From: Cellulomonas fimi
GTDB lineage: Bacteria; Actinomycetota; Actinomycetes; Actinomycetales; Cellulomonadaceae
Length of the DNA stretch: 64,000 nt
Direction: 5' to 3'
NCBI RefSeq assembly: GCF_028583725.1
Contig: NZ_CP110680.1
Coordinates: 2,914,001-2,978,000, forward strand
Shown in pieces: positions 18,339 through 27,014 of the stretch. The position numbers and the translations under genes were made by a program. The notes under the pieces are model-generated. The model saw only the letters and a list, made by a program, of their open reading frames with translations, had not been told where the DNA came from and did no database searches. Within the stretch, counting starts at the first letter, position 1; every line of letters begins with the position of its first letter.

Positions 18339-18704
18339 GTGACGACGACCCCCTGGCCCGGCGAGTGGCTGCGCGGCGTCCTCGACCTGTGCGTCCTCGC
18401 CGTCCTCGCCGAGGGCGAGACGTACGGCTACGCGCTGGCCGCCCGGCTCGACGCGCTGGGCCTCGGCACGATCAAGGGCGGCACCCTCTACCCCCTGCTC
18501 GCGCGGCTCGAGCAGGCCGGGCAGGTCACCACGCGGTGGGAGCCCGGCGAGGGCGGCCCCGGCCGGAAGTACTTCGCGCTCACGTCCGCGGGACGCACCG
18601 CGCTCGCCGCGCGCGCGGACGCGTGGCGGACGTTCGCTGCGCTCACCGTCGAGCTGACGTCCGCGGCCGACCGCCGCGACCGCACCGAGGAGGCACGCGC
18701 ATGA
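18339..18704 (+). CDS. PadR family transcriptional regulator
   Basis: 121 residues, the short PadR type. GVLDLCVLAVLAEGETYGYALAARL and IKGGTLYPLLARLEQAGQVTTRWEPGEGGPGRKYFALTSAGR form the winged helix-turn-helix with its beta-wing. A short C-terminal helix (ARADAWRTFAALTVELTSA) would dimerise. PadR proteins of this size usually repress their own operon and respond to membrane or drug stress. It overlaps the membrane-protein gene downstream by ATGA, the usual PadR-plus-membrane-protein pair. The GTG start is probably leaderless, with inverted repeats over the promoter. Confidence 0.92.
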   Translation: MTTTPWPGEWLRGVLDLCVLAVLAEGETYGYALAARLDALGLGTIKGGTLYPLLARLEQAGQVTTRWEPGEGGPGRKYFALTSAGRTALAARADAWRTFAALTVELTSAADRRDRTEEARA

Positions 18705-19414
18705 CCGACCCCGCCACCACGTCCACGCTGGTCCCGGAGCCGTGGCGCACCACGTTCGTGCTCGAGCTGCGCGAGCGCGGCGCCGACGGTCGTGTCGTCG
18801 GCGAGGCCCTCGCGGAGGTCGAGCAGTTCTGCAGCGACAGCGGGCAGTCCGCGGTCGACGCGTTCGGTGACGCCCGCGCCTACGCGGCGAGCCGGGTCGA
18901 CGCCCCCGCGCGGCGGTTCGGCGGAGTCGGGCGCGAGCTCGTCCCGACCGCGGTCGGCGTCGTCGGGATGCTCCTCGTGCTGTGGGCGGTCGGCGCCGAC
19001 GGCCCGACGCTCGACGTCACCGTCGGCCGCTCGCTCGTGCCGCCCCTGCTCGTCGGCGGGGCGGTCCTCGCGGTGCACGTCGCCGTCCGCAGCCGCCTGG
19101 CCCTCGCGGGGACCGTCGCCGCGCTGCTCGTCGCGGTCGTCGTCCTCGACCGCGTCGCGACCGCGTCGCTCGTCACGACGACGCCCGCCGTCGCGGCGCT
19201 CGTGGGCACCGCGCTCCTGCTCGGCGAGGCGGGCTGGCAGACGTGGACCGCGATGCGCCGGCCCGAGCCCGTCGTGGTCGTCGCACCGGGGTCGGACCCG
19301 CGCGACGAGCGCCGCCGCAACGTGCGCGCGGGGGTCGCGCTCGCGTGGCTGCTTCCGGCGATGACCACGGTCGCCTCGGCGTTCTCCGCGCTCGTCCGCG
19401 CGCTGCTGCCGTGA
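18701..19414 (+). CDS. Membrane protein paired with PadR (237 aa)
   Basis: The ATG at 18701 overlaps the padR stop. The N-terminal soluble part includes RTTFVLELRERGADGRVVGEALAEVEQFCSDSGQSAVDAFGDARAYA, the helical HAAS-like region common in PadR partner proteins. Six hydrophobic helices follow (LVPTAVGVVGMLLVLWAV, LVPPLLVGGAVLAVHVAV, LAGTVAALLVAVVVL and others). The PadR protein is expected to control it. Substrate and role are unknown. Confidence 0.8.
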   Translation: MTDPATTSTLVPEPWRTTFVLELRERGADGRVVGEALAEVEQFCSDSGQSAVDAFGDARAYAASRVDAPARRFGGVGRELVPTAVGVVGMLLVLWAVGADGPTLDVTVGRSLVPPLLVGGAVLAVHVAVRSRLALAGTVAALLVAVVVLDRVATASLVTTTPAVAALVGTALLLGEAGWQTWTAMRRPEPVVVVAPGSDPRDERRRNVRAGVALAWLLPAMTTVASAFSALVRALLP

Positions 19415-19433
19415 CGTCCGGCGCCCGAGCGCG

Positions 19434-20216
19434 TCAGAGCCCCTGCCAGCCCGGCTTCGCCGCGTACGTCTCGCGGTAGTAGTCCGCGAGCTGCAGGCGC
19501 GACGCGGCGGCGTCGTCGACGAGCACCGTGACGTGCGGGTGGTGCTGCAGGACCGTCGCCGGCCACATCGCGCTCACCGGCCCCTCGGCGAGCTGGTGCA
19601 CCGCCTCGGCCTTGCCCCGGCCGGTCGCCAGGAGCACCAGGTGCCGCGCCGCCATGATCGTCGCGAGCCCCTGCGTGAGGCAGTGCGTCGGGACCTGGTC
19701 GACGTCGCCGCCGAAGAACCGCGCGTTGTCCTCGCGGGTCTGCCGGGTGAGCGTCTTGATCCGCGTGCGCGACGCGAGCGACGAGCCCGGCTCGTTGAAC
19801 GCGACGTGCCCGTCCGTGCCGATGCCGAGGATCTGCAGGTCGACCCCGCCCGCGTCCGCGATCGCCTGCTCGTACGCCGCGCACGCGGCGGGCACGTCGG
19901 TCGCCAGGCCGTCGGGTCCCTGGACGGCGCCGTCCGCGAAGTCGACGCGGGACGCGATCTCCTTCTCGATGACGTTGCGGTACCGCTCCGGGTGGTCGGC
20001 GGGCAGGCCGACGTACTCGTCGAGCATGAACGCGCGCGCGTGCGCGAACGACAGCCCCTCCTCCGCGTGCCGGCGGGCGAGCTCGTCGTAGACGGCGAGC
20101 GGGCTCGACCCCGTCGCGAGCCCGAGCACGGCGGTCGGCCGTGCACGCAGCAGCCGCTCGACCGCGTCGGCCGCGATCCGCGCGAGCTGCGCCGCGGGCG
20201 CGATGACGACCTCCAT
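19434..20216 (-). CDS. nagB: Glucosamine-6-phosphate deaminase
   Basis: 260 residues, normal NagB length. VLGLATGSSPLAVYDELARRH is the phosphate-binding region, FMLDEYVGLP carries the catalytic Asp, and LGIGTDGHVAFNEPGSS holds the DGH active site. It converts glucosamine 6-phosphate to fructose 6-phosphate and ammonia. It is last in the ROK-repressor/ABC-uptake/ROK-kinase operon and gives that operon its likely substrate, an amino sugar. No nagA (GlcNAc-6-phosphate deacetylase) is in the window. The 40-base gap to the kinase gene suggests co-transcription. Confidence 0.93.
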   Translation of the reverse strand: MEVVIAPAAQLARIAADAVERLLRARPTAVLGLATGSSPLAVYDELARRHAEEGLSFAHARAFMLDEYVGLPADHPERYRNVIEKEIASRVDFADGAVQGPDGLATDVPAACAAYEQAIADAGGVDLQILGIGTDGHVAFNEPGSSLASRTRIKTLTRQTREDNARFFGGDVDQVPTHCLTQGLATIMAARHLVLLATGRGKAEAVHQLAEGPVSAMWPATVLQHHPHVTVLVDDAAASRLQLADYYRETYAAKPGWQGL

Positions 20217-20256
20217 CAGCGTTCCTCTCGTCGGGCCGCGACGGTACCGCGGCCGG

Positions 20257-21216
20257 TCATGCGTCGTACTCGCCGCGGCCGACGAGAGCGGCGCCGACGG
20301 CCCCGACGGGGACCCCGTCCGGCGCGAGCGTCACCCGGTCGGCCAGGCGCATCGACGCGAGGAACGGCGACGTCGCAGCGGCCGCGTCGAGGACGCCCCG
20401 CACCGCGTCGAGCAACGGCGGGCCGACGGCGCTCACGCCGCCGCCGATCACCACGTGCCGCACGTCGCACGTGAGCACGAGGACGCGCACCCCGGCGGCG
20501 ACGGCCGCGGCGAACTGGTCGCGCAGCGCGACCGCCTCCGGGTCGCCGTCCGCGGCCGCGGCGAACACCTCGGCCGGGGCCGGGGCTCCCGTGCGGCTGG
20601 ACCACGCCGCGTCGAGCGCGGACCCCGACGCGTACTGCTCGAGGCAGCCGGTCTGGCCGCACTTGCACGGCAGGCCGTCGGGCACGAACGTCAGGTGCCC
20701 GATCTCCCCCGCCGCGCCCTGCGACCCGCGCCGCAGCCGGCCGTCGAGCAGGAGCCCGGCGGCCAGGCCGGTGCCGAGCGCGAGGAACGCGAGGTCGTGG
20801 TGCGCGTCGTCCGCGCGCGGCTCGACGAACCGCGCCGCCCCGACGACGGCCGCGTTGAGGTCGTTCTCCAGGCGGACCGGCACCGTGCCGAGCCGGTCCG
20901 CGACCAGAGCCGCGAGCCCGACGCGCTCGTCGATCCCCAGGTTGACGGCGTGCTCGACCGTGCCCGCCGCGACGTCGACGACGCCCGGCAGGCCGAGCCC
21001 GACGCCGACCAGGTCGTCGACCGCGACGCCCGCGAGCGCCGCGAGCTCCTCGACGGCCGCGACCGCGCCGGCGACGACGCCGTCGAGACCGCGCACCGTC
21101 CCCGCCTTCACCTGGTGCCGGACCGCGCCCGACGGGTCGAGCACCACCCCCAGGACCTTGCTGCCCCCGATGTCCAGCCCGACGGACCAGCCGCCGGACC
21201 TCACCCGCACGTCCAC
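20257..21216 (-). CDS. ROK family sugar kinase
   Basis: 319 residues. SVGLDIGGSKVLGVVLD is the ATP-binding start, LENDLNAAVVGA holds the catalytic Asp, GAAGEIGHLTF the ROK motif with the zinc His, and CKCGQTGCLEQYASG the CxCGxxGCxE zinc motif. It phosphorylates a hexose or hexosamine. With nagB downstream and a permease upstream, glucosamine or N-acetylglucosamine is the likely substrate, though plain glucokinase activity is possible. The GTG start is one base from the permease stop, so the genes are tightly coupled. Confidence 0.9.
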   Translation of the reverse strand: MDVRVRSGGWSVGLDIGGSKVLGVVLDPSGAVRHQVKAGTVRGLDGVVAGAVAAVEELAALAGVAVDDLVGVGLGLPGVVDVAAGTVEHAVNLGIDERVGLAALVADRLGTVPVRLENDLNAAVVGAARFVEPRADDAHHDLAFLALGTGLAAGLLLDGRLRRGSQGAAGEIGHLTFVPDGLPCKCGQTGCLEQYASGSALDAAWSSRTGAPAPAEVFAAAADGDPEAVALRDQFAAAVAAGVRVLVLTCDVRHVVIGGGVSAVGPPLLDAVRGVLDAAAATSPFLASMRLADRVTLAPDGVPVGAVGAALVGRGEYDA

Positions 21217-21217
21217 G

Positions 21218-22165
21218 TCAGCCCTTCACCGCGCCCGCCACCAGGCCGGACGTCATCTTCCCCTGCACGAACAGGAAGAACACGATCACGGGGACCGCGA
21301 TGATCGCGGCACCCGCCATGACGACACCCCAGTCGGTCGCCCGGTTGGCCTCGACGAGCCCCTGGAGCCACAGCGGCAGGGTGCGCTGGGTCGGGTCCGT
21401 CATGACGACGAGGGCGAGGGTGTACTCGTTCCACGCCTGCAGGAACCCGTAGACGCCGGAGGCGACCAGGCCGGGGGCCAGCAGGGGGAACGTGATGCGG
21501 AAGAACGCGCCGGTGCGGGACAGCCCGTCGACCATCGCGGCCTCCTCGAGCTCGATCGGCACGCCCGCGACGAAGCCGCGCAGCATCCAGATCGTGAACG
21601 GCAGGATCGCGGCCGTGTAGACGAGCGCGAGGCCGCCGACGCGGTTCACGAGGTCCCAGCCGTCGAGCAGCTGGTACTGCGAGATGAACAGGCCCTCGGC
21701 GGGGATCATCTGCACCACGAGGATCGTGAGGATGAACGACTTGCGGCCCTTGAACCGGAACCGGCTCACCGCGAGCGCGGCGAGGAACGCGAAGACGAGC
21801 GCGGCGACCAGCACGATCACGACGACCGACAGGGACACGCGCATGGCGGCCCAGAACGAGTCGTCGTTCACGACGCGGCGGAAGTTCGACATGGTGCCGC
21901 CGAACGGCAGGAACGTCGGGTCGGGTGCCTGCAGCTTGTTGAGCGGCAGGAACGCGCTGTTGATCATCCAGTAGATCGGGAACACCCAGACGACCGCGAC
22001 GAGCACCGCGACGAGTCCCAGCACGCGGCGCGCGAGCGGGCTCTGCGTGCGGCCGGACTCCTTCGACGGCCGGCGGCGCGGCGCGCGGCGCGCGATCGCG
22101 TCGGTCGCGGCGGGGTCGGGCACCCCGTGGGGCGCGGGGGCGGGGGGCGTGGCGAGCGCGCTCAC
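21218..22165 (-). CDS. Sugar ABC transporter permease, MalG type
   Basis: 315 residues, six membrane helices, with the EAA loop VPIELEEAAMVDGLSRTGAFFRITFPLLAPGL that docks the ATPase. A Pro/Ala-rich cytoplasmic N-terminus precedes the first helix (VLGLVAVLVAVVWVFPIYWM). It is the second permease of a CUT1 uptake system. The GTG start at 22165 overlaps the other permease's stop (GTGA). No ATPase gene is present in this cluster, so a shared MsiK-type ATPase encoded elsewhere is likely, as in many actinobacteria. Confidence 0.92.
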   Translation of the reverse strand: MSALATPPAPAPHGVPDPAATDAIARRAPRRRPSKESGRTQSPLARRVLGLVAVLVAVVWVFPIYWMINSAFLPLNKLQAPDPTFLPFGGTMSNFRRVVNDDSFWAAMRVSLSVVVIVLVAALVFAFLAALAVSRFRFKGRKSFILTILVVQMIPAEGLFISQYQLLDGWDLVNRVGGLALVYTAAILPFTIWMLRGFVAGVPIELEEAAMVDGLSRTGAFFRITFPLLAPGLVASGVYGFLQAWNEYTLALVVMTDPTQRTLPLWLQGLVEANRATDWGVVMAGAAIIAVPVIVFFLFVQGKMTSGLVAGAVKG

Positions 22166-23103
22166 AGCTCGTCCTCCTTGAGCATCTGCCGGATGTAGAA
22201 CCCGGTCAGGGCGAGCGTGATGACGAGCATGATCGTGGCCAGCGCACCGGCCTTCGAGAACTCGTCGGAGTACGAGTAGATGAGGGTGCCGAGCAGGTTC
22301 GTCTCCCGCGTGGGCGCACCGGCGCGCTGCAGGACGTAGATCTGCGTGAACACCTTGAGGTCCCAGATCACCTGCAGCAGCAGCACGATCGACAGGACGG
22401 GCCGCATGATCGGGATCGTGATGCGCCAGAAGCGCTGCCGCGCGGAGGCGCCGTCGAGCTGGGCGGCCTCCATCGTCTCCTCGGGGACCTGCAGCAGGCC
22501 CGCGTAGACGGAGAACACGACGAACGGCACGGACATCCAGACGACGATCACGGTCGCGACGACGTAGAACGACAGCGGCTCGACGATCCAGGAGTGCCCG
22601 GCCATCGAGTCGACGCCGAAGACGTTGACCAGCACCCAGTTGATGACGCCGTACTGCGTGTCGAACAGCCACTGCCAGACGGTCATCGACGCGAGGACGG
22701 GCGTGCCCCACGCGAGCAGCAGGGACACCTGGAGCGTGGTGCGCGCGGCGCGGCCGACGCGGGCCATGAGCACCGCGAGCGCCATGCCGATCACCATCGT
22801 GAGCGCGGCGTTGACGAGGCAGAACGCGATGGACCGGGCGATGACCGTCCACACGTAGGGGTCGGACAGCAGGTCGGTGTAGTTCGCCAGGCCCACCCAC
22901 TCGGCGGGCTGGCCGAACTGCTGGCGCAGCCCGTACTCCTGGAAGGAGATGACGAACTGCCGGACGAGGGGGTAGCCGAGGGCGACGGCGATGACGGCGG
23001 CGGCGGGGACGAGCAGTCCGTAGACGCCGAGCCGGGGCCGGCGACGCCGGACGGGTGCGACCGGGGCGTCGGGCGCATCCGTCGCGAGGGCGGTGGCTGC
23101 CAT
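22162..23103 (-). CDS. Sugar ABC transporter permease, MalF type
   Basis: 313 residues, six membrane helices. The EAA loop is VPEETMEAAQLDGASARQRFWRITIPIMRPVLSIV. A basic N-terminus (APVRRRRPRLG) is cytoplasmic. It pairs with the MalG-type permease downstream, which it overlaps by four bases, and with the lipoprotein encoded upstream. The first helix and the periplasmic loop between the second and third helices (SDPYVWTVIARSIAF) match CUT1 family order. Confidence 0.92.
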   Translation of the reverse strand: MAATALATDAPDAPVAPVRRRRPRLGVYGLLVPAAAVIAVALGYPLVRQFVISFQEYGLRQQFGQPAEWVGLANYTDLLSDPYVWTVIARSIAFCLVNAALTMVIGMALAVLMARVGRAARTTLQVSLLLAWGTPVLASMTVWQWLFDTQYGVINWVLVNVFGVDSMAGHSWIVEPLSFYVVATVIVVWMSVPFVVFSVYAGLLQVPEETMEAAQLDGASARQRFWRITIPIMRPVLSIVLLLQVIWDLKVFTQIYVLQRAGAPTRETNLLGTLIYSYSDEFSKAGALATIMLVITLALTGFYIRQMLKEDEL

Positions 23104-23174
23104 GCGGGAGAGCTCCTTCGAGGGTGCGGCCGGGCCGGGGGCTGTGCGCCGGCGGCCCGGCCGCGCCTGACCGG

Positions 23175-23212
23175 GGCCGGCCGGGTCCGTCCGTGACGGG
23201 GCCCGGCCGGCC
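23175..23212 (-). terminator. Intercistronic hairpin between binding-protein and permease genes
   Basis: GGCCGGCCGGGTCC (23175-23188) pairs with GGGCCCGGCCGGCC (23199-23212), with one G-T pair. It lies seven bases past the binding-protein stop and inside the operon, so it is more likely an attenuator or mRNA-stabilising stem that raises binding-protein output over the permeases than a full stop. Confidence 0.65.
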
Positions 23213-23218
23213 GGTGGA

Positions 23219-24547
23219 TCAGTTGAGCGTGTCCTCGAGGAGCTGGTCCGCGTCCGCCGCGGCCTGCTCCACGGGGGTGCCCGTGGCGATCTTCTGGAAG
23301 AAGTCCTCCAGGATCCGGTCGCCCTCGACGTCGGCCCACTTCTCGGCGGCCGGGGTCAGCTTGGCGTTGATCGCGGCCGAGACGGCGGCCTGGGCGTAGA
23401 CGTCGTCACCCATCGACGACGTGTACTCGGTGTTGCCCGGGATGAGGCCGTTCTGGCCGAGCATCTCCTGGAACTCGGGCGAGTAGATGATGCGGATGAG
23501 GTTCTTCGCGAGCTCCTGGTTCTTCGACTTCGCGGCGACCGCGATGTTCGAACCGCCCGCGAAGGCCGTGGCGAACTCGCCCTCGGTGTTGCCGGGCATC
23601 GCGAAGATGCCGGTGTGCTCCTCGTTGCAGGCCTGCTGCTCGCCGCGGAGCGCCTTGGCCTCGTCGGACGTGTCGTCGGGGTCGACGCCCTTGTTGCACT
23701 GCGGCAGGTCGATGCTCCAGCGCGCCCAGGTCGGCGCGGAGAACATCGCGGCCTGGCCCGCGTTGAACGGGACCCACGGCTCGTTCGAGTCGGCGTCGGC
23801 CGGCGCGTTGGTGGCGTTCGCGAACAGGTCGGCGACCTGCTCGAGACCGTCGACCGACTTCGGGTCGGACAGCGCGCCCTTCCACTGGTCACCGTCCTGC
23901 ACCGCGAAGTCACCGCCCGCGGTGTAGAGCCACGTCGCGCCGTTGTACCAGTCCTGGCCCGGGAACCAGAACCCGGAGACCGTGTCCGACTGCAGCTTCT
24001 TCGCGGCCTCGCCGAACTCCTGGATCGTCGTGGGGACCTCGACGCCCGCGGCGGCGAACATGTCCTTGTTGTAGAACACGGCACGCGCGCCCGAGTAGTA
24101 CGGCAGGGCGTAGTTCTTGCCGTCCACCTTGCCCGCCTCGACGAAGCCGTCGAGCAGCTTGGCGCCACCGACCTCCTCGTAGAGGTCGCTGATGTCCGAG
24201 AACGCGCCCGCGTAGGTGAACGTCGCGGACTGGGTGTTGCCGATCTCGACGACGTCCGGCGTCTGCTCCTCGGAGGCGAGCGCGGTCTGCAGGCGCGGCA
24301 CGAGGCCGCTCCAGTCCTGCTCCTCGATGACGAGCTTCGAGCCGGGGTTCTCCTTCTCGAACGTCGTCACCAGGTACTCGCGGAGCGCGTCACCGGTGTC
24401 GGTGCCGTTCAGCCACAGCTTGATCGTGGCGGGCGCCGGGGTGCCACCGTCGGTCGTGTCGTCCGAACCGGTGTCGTCGCCGGAGCTGCACGCCGTGAGG
24501 GTGAGCGCGGCTGCCACGCCGACGGCCGCGAAACGTAGCATCTTCAC
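23219..24547 (-). CDS. Sugar ABC transporter solute-binding lipoprotein
   Basis: 442 residues. The start VKMLRFAAVGVAAALTLTACSSG has a lipobox (LTAC) with C20 as lipidated residue. The GTG at 24547 fits the GGGAGGAA site better than the ATG two codons on. The mature protein begins with a Ser/Asp/Thr linker, then TIKLWLNGTDTGDALREYLVTTFEKENPGSKL, the SBP_bac_1 (CUT1) fold, ending EQAAADADQLLEDTLN. It captures a sugar outside the membrane for the two permeases. Neighbours (nagB, ROK kinase) suggest amino sugar or chito-oligosaccharide. Confidence 0.93.
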   Translation of the reverse strand: MKMLRFAAVGVAAALTLTACSSGDDTGSDDTTDGGTPAPATIKLWLNGTDTGDALREYLVTTFEKENPGSKLVIEEQDWSGLVPRLQTALASEEQTPDVVEIGNTQSATFTYAGAFSDISDLYEEVGGAKLLDGFVEAGKVDGKNYALPYYSGARAVFYNKDMFAAAGVEVPTTIQEFGEAAKKLQSDTVSGFWFPGQDWYNGATWLYTAGGDFAVQDGDQWKGALSDPKSVDGLEQVADLFANATNAPADADSNEPWVPFNAGQAAMFSAPTWARWSIDLPQCNKGVDPDDTSDEAKALRGEQQACNEEHTGIFAMPGNTEGEFATAFAGGSNIAVAAKSKNQELAKNLIRIIYSPEFQEMLGQNGLIPGNTEYTSSMGDDVYAQAAVSAAINAKLTPAAEKWADVEGDRILEDFFQKIATGTPVEQAAADADQLLEDTLN

Positions 24548-24633
24548 GTTGGGGTTCCTCCCGTGAGCGAGGCGAGCGCCGAACGGCGTCGCCGGGGTGG
24601 TGATTCCGACTGCAACGGGTCGGCTCGGGGTCG

Positions 24634-25821
24634 TCACGTGACCCCGAGCTGACCTGACAGGACGAGGACCGTCGCGCCGGCGAGAGTCCCGTCCTCGTCG
24701 AGCGAGCCCATCCGCAGCGCCAGCCCGTCGCCGATGACGGGCATGGTGCGGGTGCGGAGGGTGGCGAGCGCCGACTCGCGGAGAGGGCCGTCCAGCAGCT
24801 CCGAGGGGCCGGAGAGCAGGACCTCCGCGAGGTCGAGCGCGCTGACGACGGGTGCGAGGGCGATGCCCAGCAGCCGTCCGACCGACGCCAGCTCGGCGTC
24901 GGAGTCCTGGGGGTCGCGTCCGGCGGTGCGGCGGCGCAGCGCGGGGACGGAGAGCACGGTCTCGAGGCAGCCCTCGCGCCCGCACGCGCAGGGCGCGGGA
25001 CGCTCGGGGGTGTCGGCGTCGAGGACCGTGACGTGGCCGATCTCGCCCGCCGCGTGGTGGCGGCCGAGGACGAGCGCGCCGTCGACGACGATGCCCGCGC
25101 CCACGCCCTGCCCGACCGTGACGACGATCGTGCCCTTGCCGCTCGCGTCGCCGTAGGTGAACTCCGCGAGCGCGCGCGTGTTGGCGTCGTTCGCGACGTG
25201 CACGGGGACGCCGAGCGACGCGGTGAGGCGCTGCGCGAGCGGCACGCCGTACCAGCCGCGGTTGGGCGCCTGGACGACGACGCCCGCGGGGTCGATGACG
25301 CCGGGCGACGCGATGCCGACACCGATGACGGTGCGCTGCGCGGCGCCGAGCAGGTCGCGGCACAGCGCGTCGAGCAGCTCGACCGCGTCCTCCCCCGTGC
25401 GGCCGTCGAGCGGGACCGACCGGCGGGCGACGACGCTGCCGTCGAGGTTCATGACCGCGCCGTGCAGGCGGGTGTCGTCGGTGAGGTCGACCGCGACGAC
25501 CTGGTACGCCTCGGTGCGCATCCCGACGAGCGTGGCCGGCTTGCCGACCTTGCCCTCGGCGCGGACCCCGAGCTCCTCGACCAGGCCCTCCCCGATGAGC
25601 TCGGCGACGAGGCCGGAGACGGTGACGCGGGTGAGCCCGGTGCTGCGCGCGAGGTCGGCGCGCGACGACGGGCCGACGTGGAAGAGGTGCGCGAGGACCA
25701 TCGACCGGTTGTGCGCGCGGCCGTGCTCGGGCAGCGCCTTGGCCGTGGGCCGCAGCGCGCGCCCGACCGGCCGGGCGGTCCCGCTGCCGGCCGCCGAGCC
25801 GGGCGTGGTGGTCGTCGTCAC
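24634..25821 (-). CDS. ROK family transcriptional repressor
   Basis: About 395 residues. LPEHGRAHNRSMVLAHLFHVGPSSRADLARSTGLTRVTVSGLVAELIGEGLVEEL is the winged helix N-terminus, followed by a ROK sugar-binding domain with GEIGHVTVL and CACGREGCLETVLS (zinc motif). An N-terminal Pro/Ala/Gly tail precedes the HTH. The GTG at 25821 lies five bases from the operator repeat TTAGTA/TACTAA, so self-repression is likely. It heads the amino-sugar operon and is divergent from the LLM-type oxidoreductase gene. An upstream in-frame GTG would run over the operator and is less likely. Confidence 0.88.
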   Translation of the reverse strand: MTTTTTPGSAAGSGTARPVGRALRPTAKALPEHGRAHNRSMVLAHLFHVGPSSRADLARSTGLTRVTVSGLVAELIGEGLVEELGVRAEGKVGKPATLVGMRTEAYQVVAVDLTDDTRLHGAVMNLDGSVVARRSVPLDGRTGEDAVELLDALCRDLLGAAQRTVIGVGIASPGVIDPAGVVVQAPNRGWYGVPLAQRLTASLGVPVHVANDANTRALAEFTYGDASGKGTIVVTVGQGVGAGIVVDGALVLGRHHAAGEIGHVTVLDADTPERPAPCACGREGCLETVLSVPALRRRTAGRDPQDSDAELASVGRLLGIALAPVVSALDLAEVLLSGPSELLDGPLRESALATLRTRTMPVIGDGLALRMGSLDEDGTLAGATVLVLSGQLGVT

Positions 25822-25826
25822 GTTTG

Positions 25827-25847
25827 TTAGTAGAGCGTCCTTACTAA
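25827..25847. promoter_or_regulatory. ROK-repressor operator candidate
   Basis: TTAGTA (25827-25832) and TACTAA (25842-25847) flank nine bases; over nine bases per half the sites agree at seven. AT-rich half-sites in this GC-rich genome are striking. The site lies between the ROK repressor start and the divergent oxidoreductase gene and could control both. Confidence 0.6.
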
Positions 25848-25941
25848 TCTCGGTCAAGTGTCCATCTGTGACCGTGACCACATCGTGACCGAGCGTTCAC
25901 ACGTCCGGAACACCGTCGCCGCCGGTCACGTTGGACGACGC

Positions 25942-26994
25942 ATGGAGCTCGGCCTCTACACCTTCGGCGACATTCACCCGGATCCCGTCTCCGGCGCGAC
26001 GACCTCTCCCGCTCAACGGCTGCGCGAGATCCTCGAGCGCATCCGCCTCGCCGAGGACGTCGGCCTCGACTACGTCGGCATCGGGGAGCACCACCGGCCC
26101 GACTACGCGATCTCCTCCCCCGCGACCGTGATCGCCGCGGCGCTCGCGCAGACGTCGCGCATCACCGTCGGCTCCGCCGTCACCGTGCTGTCCACCGAGG
26201 ACCCCGTCCGCGTGCACCAGCAGTTCTCGACCATGGACCTCTACTCCGGCGGCCGCGTCGAGCTGCTCGCCGGACGCGGCTCCTTCATCGAGTCCTACCC
26301 GCTGTTCGGTGCGTCCCTCGACGACTACGACGCGCTCTTCGACGAGAAGATCGGCCTGCTGCTGCGCCTCGACGAGGCCGAGCGCACGACGTGGTCGGGC
26401 CGGTTCCGCGCGCCGCTCGACGACGCGCTCGTCCTCCCCCGCCCGCTCGACAAGCCGGGCCTCGGCCCCCACCTGCGCATCGCGATCGCCACCGGCGGCA
26501 ACCCCCGCTCGTCGGCACGCGCGGGCATGCTCGGCCTGCCCGTCTCCTACGCGATCATCGGCGGGCAGCCCGCGTCGTTCGCGCCGCTCGTCGACCTCTA
26601 CCGCGAGTCGTACGCAGCCTCGACGCGGCCCGGCCGCCCCGAGCAGCCGTTCGTGTCCGTCGCCGGCATGGGCTTCGTCGCCGACGACCCGCGCGCCGCG
26701 CGGGACTTCTTCTACCCATACTGGCACGACTCCCTCCGTCGGATCGCGTCCGAGCGCGGGTTCGCGCAGCCCAACCGGATCGCGTTCGAGTCGCAAGCCG
26801 CGCGCGGCGGCGCGTACGTCGTCGGGCACCCCGGGGAGGTCGCCGAGCGGATCGTCGCGCTGCACGGCGTGCTGCACCACGACCGGCAGGCGTTCCAGAT
26901 GGACCTGTCCGGCGTCCCGCACGCCGAGTCGATGCACGCGATCGAGCTGCTCGGCACGCGCGTCGCGCCCTTGGTGCGGGACGCGGTCGGCTGA
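25942..26994 (+). CDS. LLM-class flavin-dependent oxidoreductase
   Basis: 350 residues of the bacterial-luciferase-like fold. MELGLYTFGDIHPD at the start, VGLDYVGIGEHHRPDYAISSPATVIAAALAQTSRITVGSAVTVLSTEDPVRV is the conserved core, and SGGRVELLAGRGSFIESYPLFG and AIATGGNPRSSARAGMLGLPVSYAIIGG bind flavin. Such enzymes use FMN or F420; the cofactor and substrate are unknown. The ATG at 25942 starts the canonical motif. It is divergent from the ROK repressor, and the shared operator region could bring it under sugar control. Confidence 0.9.
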   Translation: MELGLYTFGDIHPDPVSGATTSPAQRLREILERIRLAEDVGLDYVGIGEHHRPDYAISSPATVIAAALAQTSRITVGSAVTVLSTEDPVRVHQQFSTMDLYSGGRVELLAGRGSFIESYPLFGASLDDYDALFDEKIGLLLRLDEAERTTWSGRFRAPLDDALVLPRPLDKPGLGPHLRIAIATGGNPRSSARAGMLGLPVSYAIIGGQPASFAPLVDLYRESYAASTRPGRPEQPFVSVAGMGFVADDPRAARDFFYPYWHDSLRRIASERGFAQPNRIAFESQAARGGAYVVGHPGEVAERIVALHGVLHHDRQAFQMDLSGVPHAESMHAIELLGTRVAPLVRDAVG

Positions 26995-27014
26995 CGCCCT
27001 CGGGCCCCGCGCGG

